Assembly (NCBI GenBank): GCA_002327305.1
Contig: DCUZ01000058.1
Location: 10,288-19,514, forward strand
Direction of reading: 5' to 3'
Length of the DNA: 9,227 nt
From: Holophagales bacterium UBA2201
GTDB taxonomy: Bacteria > Acidobacteriota > Thermoanaerobaculia > UBA2201
Shown piece after piece: positions 6,740-9,227 of the stretch. Every line of letters starts with the position of its first letter. Position 1 is the first letter of the stretch. Below the pieces are notes generated by a model. The model ran no database searches and had not been told where the DNA came from. It was given only the letters and a program-made list of their open reading frames with translations. The translations under genes and the position numbers were made by a program.

Positions 6740-7489
6740 TCAGATGCGTTCGATGGACTCCAGCGGGACGAACCCGGTGAGGCCGTTGGGGAGGGTGACC
6801 CTTTGCCATCCCTCCACCGCCTCCCACAGGCGGACCGTGGTCCCCTCATGCACGACGAAGAGGTCGGTGGCGTCGGCCTGGGGGGCGCTTCGGGCGGTGA
6901 CGGCGGGGGCCATGACCACGCCCCGGACCACCGCCTGCTCGCGGTAGAGGCGCACCGCCAGGAGGGGGCCGGCGAGCAACAGCGCCGCCAGGACGAGGGA
7001 GGAGGCCAGGGTCAGGGGGGCGCGGCGCGCCGGGTCGTCCGTGAGCTGGTGAACGGCCCACAAGGCGTTGAGGAGGAGGACGAGGGTCAGGACCAGCACC
7101 GTCAGTCCGGATAGGGGGAGCAGGTGGTAGAGGGTCTCGAGCAGGCGCGCCGTGAGCCCCTGCCCCGTCTCGGGGAACCGGTCCTTGAGGCGGAGACGGA
7201 CGAACTCGAGGTTCTCCCGCACCCGCGACTCCTTGGGCGCCAGGCGCAGGGCCCGTTCATAGGCGAGGACGGCCCGCGCGGGCTCGTCCAGGCGGAAGCG
7301 GGCGTTCCCCAGGTTGAAGTGGAGGCGCCAGTCCTCGGCGCCGGCGGAGAGGGCCGATTCCCAGGCCGTAGCGGCGCCCGAAAAGTCCCCCTCTTTGTAG
7401 AGCGCGATGCCGCGGCGGTAGTCGTCGTTCGGCGAGGCCTGGACGAGGGCGGCGAACAGGAGGGCGAAAAGGGGGACCAGCCGTTTCAC
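6740..7489 (-). CDS. batE: BatE-like TPR and SH3-domain membrane protein
   Basis: A 249-residue envelope protein of the Bat (Bacteroides aerotolerance) type; exact function is unknown in the family. Residues 1-20 form a signal peptide or anchor (KRLVPLFALLFAALVQA). TPR helices span about 23-103 (GIALYKEGDFSGAATAWESA, then LHFNLGNARFRL and AVLAYERALRLAP). Two hydrophobic segments follow at about 124-146 and 158-182, and an SH3-like (SH3b) domain at about 190-249 (VTARSAP, EGTTVRLWE, GWQRVTLPNGLTGFVP). This order matches BatE proteins that carry a C-terminal SH3 module. It starts at GTG, overlaps the batD stop by 4 nt (GTGA) and has GGAGAGG just upstream, so the pair is translationally coupled. 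Bat operons usually also hold a MoxR ATPase and VWA-domain proteins (BatA/BatB), which would be expected beyond the right edge. The 'aerotolerance' label is historical. Confidence 0.82.
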   Translation of the reverse strand: MKRLVPLFALLFAALVQASPNDDYRRGIALYKEGDFSGAATAWESALSAGAEDWRLHFNLGNARFRLDEPARAVLAYERALRLAPKESRVRENLEFVRLRLKDRFPETGQGLTARLLETLYHLLPLSGLTVLVLTLVLLLNALWAVHQLTDDPARRAPLTLASSLVLAALLLAGPLLAVRLYREQAVVRGVVMAPAVTARSAPQADATDLFVVHEGTTVRLWEAVEGWQRVTLPNGLTGFVPLESIERI

Positions 7490-9227
7490 AGCACCCTCTC
7501 CATCGCCTTGATCAGGGCCCGGGCCTCTGCGAGCACGGCGCTCCGGGCCGCCGGGTCGGCGCCGCCGGGGGCGTAGAGGTCCCGGTCCCGCTCCTCCTGG
7601 AAACGGCGCACCCGGCCCCGCAGGGCCTCGTCCGCCCCCTTCGCCGCGAGGATGGCGTCCAGGTTGTCGAGGGACAACCCCTCGCCGGAGCGGCCCGCGC
7701 GGTCCCCGGCGAATCCCGCCAGGGCGGCGCGGACGAGGCGGTGGAATTCGGCCCCTTCGGCCCTCTTCGCCCCGTCGAGACGGGCGGCGGCCGAGGAGGC
7801 GGCCCTGCGCGCGCGGGTCCTGAGGGGGTCGGCGGCCCGGGCGCGTCCCTGCTGGAGGGCCAGCCGGAGGCCGAGGTTGCCGATGAACGGCAGAACGAGC
7901 AGGGCCAGGAACCAGCCCCGCCCGGCCAGGGGCGCGCGCTCCATTTCCACCGGCCGCTCATCGGTGCTGATCCACGCCAGATCGCGGCCCACCGCCTTCA
8001 CCTCCTCGCCCCCCGCCACCATGACGGCCGAAGCGGCCGCGCTGCCGGGCTCGCCGGGTTTCACGTAGACGGCCAGTTCGGGGGTCTTCGACGAGGCGTA
8101 GCCTCCCTTGGCCGGGTCGAACCACGCAAAGGGGACGGGGGGGATCTTGAGCATCTGGCGCGAGCCGGGGATGACCACCCATTCATAGGTCTTGGACCCC
8201 GTCAGCGTCCCCCCCCTGGAGGTGATCTTCTCCTCGACCTTGGGGTCGTACACCTTGCAGTCCGGGAGGGCGGGGAGGGTGGGGGCGGGCAGGGTCTTGA
8301 GGTTGCCGGTCCCCTTGATGGTGAGGCGGTAGGCCAGGGCGTCCCCCTCCCGCACCTCCACCTTGTCGGTGGAGGCCGAGACGCTGAATTGTCCGACGGC
8401 CCCCGCGAACCCCTCCGGCCGTCCGTCCGGCCACTCCTTGATCGTCAGTTCCAGCGGGGCGGTGGCGCGGGTGAGGTCGCGCACCGACCCGAACCCGAAG
8501 GGCCCCTCGGCGACGACGGCCTGGATGCGGAACTCGAGGGGGGGGAGGGTCTTCACCCCCGGCGCCGCGGCGAAGAGGAGGTCCTTCCGGATGGGATAGG
8601 CCAGGAACTGCTTGCCGCCCAGTTCCACCTGCCGACCCTCGGGTTGTTGCGGCAGTTCCACGCTTTCCACCCAGAACCCGTCGTAGACCGGCCCCTTCTC
8701 CTGCGCCAGACCACGGACCTGCAACTGCGTGAGGAGTTCGTAGGTGAGGGTGATCTGCTCGCCGGGGACCGCGCTCCGCTTGTCGGCCAGGACCCGCAGG
8801 CGCACATCGCCCGAGGCGGCCTGCCGACCAGAAGGCTGAAAGGGGTCTTCGAAGAAGGGATCGAAGGGGGAGCGCCCCCGCCCGGGCCGGGCCTGCTGGA
8901 CCGTCCCCTCCACCGCTTCCAGCGTCAGCGGCCGGGTCTTGTAGAGGCAGCCGCCGATCCGCACGCTCACGGGATCCACGGTGAGGGTCCCCGCTTTGCG
9001 GGGTTGGAGGCCCCAGGTGTAGGAGACCGACTTGGTCATCGCCATGTTGACGATGGAGACCTGCTGGGAGACGGAGGGGCCGGTGAGGACGCGGAAGTCG
9101 GACAGGGCGGGAAGTTCGGGGGCGCTCTCGGGGGCCTCCCCCTGGATGGTGACGACGAGTTCCACGGCGTCGTCGGTCCCCGCCCGTTCGGCCGATAACC
9201 GCGCCGAGACCTGCGGATCGGCGGCGG
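7486..9227 (-). CDS. batD: BatD-like protein (oxygen tolerance family), 5' end cut off by the window
   Basis: The frame is open to the right edge; 579 residues are visible and the N-terminus with signal peptide lies outside. An in-frame GTG at 9165 is internal: upstream residues (AADPQVSARLSAERAGTDDA) continue the first beta domain without a stop. Visible parts, numbered from the edge: Ig-like beta domain with LPALSDFRVLTG (38-49) and the SVSYTWGLQPRKAGT stretch (66-80); a Phe/Asp/Pro linker FDPFFEDPFQ (121-130), common in BatD; a second beta domain (about 140-265); a third with LPALPDCKVYDP (317-328) and YEWVVIPG (347-354); one membrane helix (about 436-457, WFLALLVLPFIGNLGL); then a helical, Arg/Ala-rich cytoplasmic tail of about 120 residues. 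Predicted topology is periplasmic domains anchored by the C-terminal helix. It overlaps batE by 4 nt. Confidence 0.82.
   Translation of the reverse strand, partial: AADPQVSARLSAERAGTDDAVELVVTIQGEAPESAPELPALSDFRVLTGPSVSQQVSIVNMAMTKSVSYTWGLQPRKAGTLTVDPVSVRIGGCLYKTRPLTLEAVEGTVQQARPGRGRSPFDPFFEDPFQPSGRQAASGDVRLRVLADKRSAVPGEQITLTYELLTQLQVRGLAQEKGPVYDGFWVESVELPQQPEGRQVELGGKQFLAYPIRKDLLFAAAPGVKTLPPLEFRIQAVVAEGPFGFGSVRDLTRATAPLELTIKEWPDGRPEGFAGAVGQFSVSASTDKVEVREGDALAYRLTIKGTGNLKTLPAPTLPALPDCKVYDPKVEEKITSRGGTLTGSKTYEWVVIPGSRQMLKIPPVPFAWFDPAKGGYASSKTPELAVYVKPGEPGSAAASAVMVAGGEEVKAVGRDLAWISTDERPVEMERAPLAGRGWFLALLVLPFIGNLGLRLALQQGRARAADPLRTRARRAASSAAARLDGAKRAEGAEFHRLVRAALAGFAGDRAGRSGEGLSLDNLDAILAAKGADEALRGRVRRFQEERDRDLYAPGGADPAARSAVLAEARALIKAMERVL

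Noticed and set aside
7741..9198. Long open frame on the plus strand opposite batD
   Set aside because: Gly/Arg/Pro-rich with no motif; the minus strand shows BatD domains and a membrane helix.

Overview
The window is GC-rich, and every gene I can support lies on the minus strand, so it reads from right (9227) to left (1). The gene content suggests an anaerobic, formate-using bacterium. The main evidence is a formate dehydrogenase catalytic subunit that uses selenocysteine and is paired with a NADH-dehydrogenase-like partner. A Desulfobacterota ('Deltaproteobacteria', possibly syntrophic) host fits the protein style and base composition, but this is an inference; no taxonomic marker is present.

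Right part (9227 to about 6700): the 3' end of a Bat-type operon. A BatD-like protein, cut by the window edge, overlaps by 4 nt (GTGA) a BatE-like protein with signal peptide, TPRs, two membrane segments and an SH3-like domain. A hairpin with a T-run follows 10 nt after the batE stop and probably ends this operon.

Middle (6590 to 6204): a small stand-alone NTF2-like protein of the SgcJ/EcaC or CaMKII-association-domain type, with its own Shine-Dalgarno (SD) sequence. The 172-bp gap after it (6032-6203) holds a GC palindrome, a sigma70-type promoter (perfect TTGACA, 17-bp spacer, TAGATT) and a 6-bp-arm palindrome directly upstream of a strong ribosome binding site.

Left part (6031 to 133): a three-gene formate operon. 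fdhA (3272-6031) is one 919-residue reading frame interrupted by an in-frame TGA at 4940-4942. The TGA sits exactly at the active-site Sec/Cys position (CARL-U-HSS), followed at the correct distance by a SECIS-like hairpin with a GGTCT loop. It should therefore be read as one selenoprotein, not two genes or a pseudogene. It overlaps by ATGA a fused NuoE-NuoF subunit (1446-3275) carrying [2Fe-2S], FMN, NAD and [4Fe-4S] sites. After 21 nt comes an OFA-family MFS transporter (186-1424). A strong terminator at 133-164 closes the operon. Together these would make a soluble NAD(P)-linked formate dehydrogenase with a co-transcribed carboxylate (plausibly formate) carrier. The extreme left end (1-101) is a degenerate heptanucleotide repeat.

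The most notable content is the selenocysteine/SECIS arrangement, the compact FdhA plus NuoEF-fusion design and the linked OFA transporter. I do not see an entirely new system. Long open frames on the plus strand are GC-driven antisense shadows.
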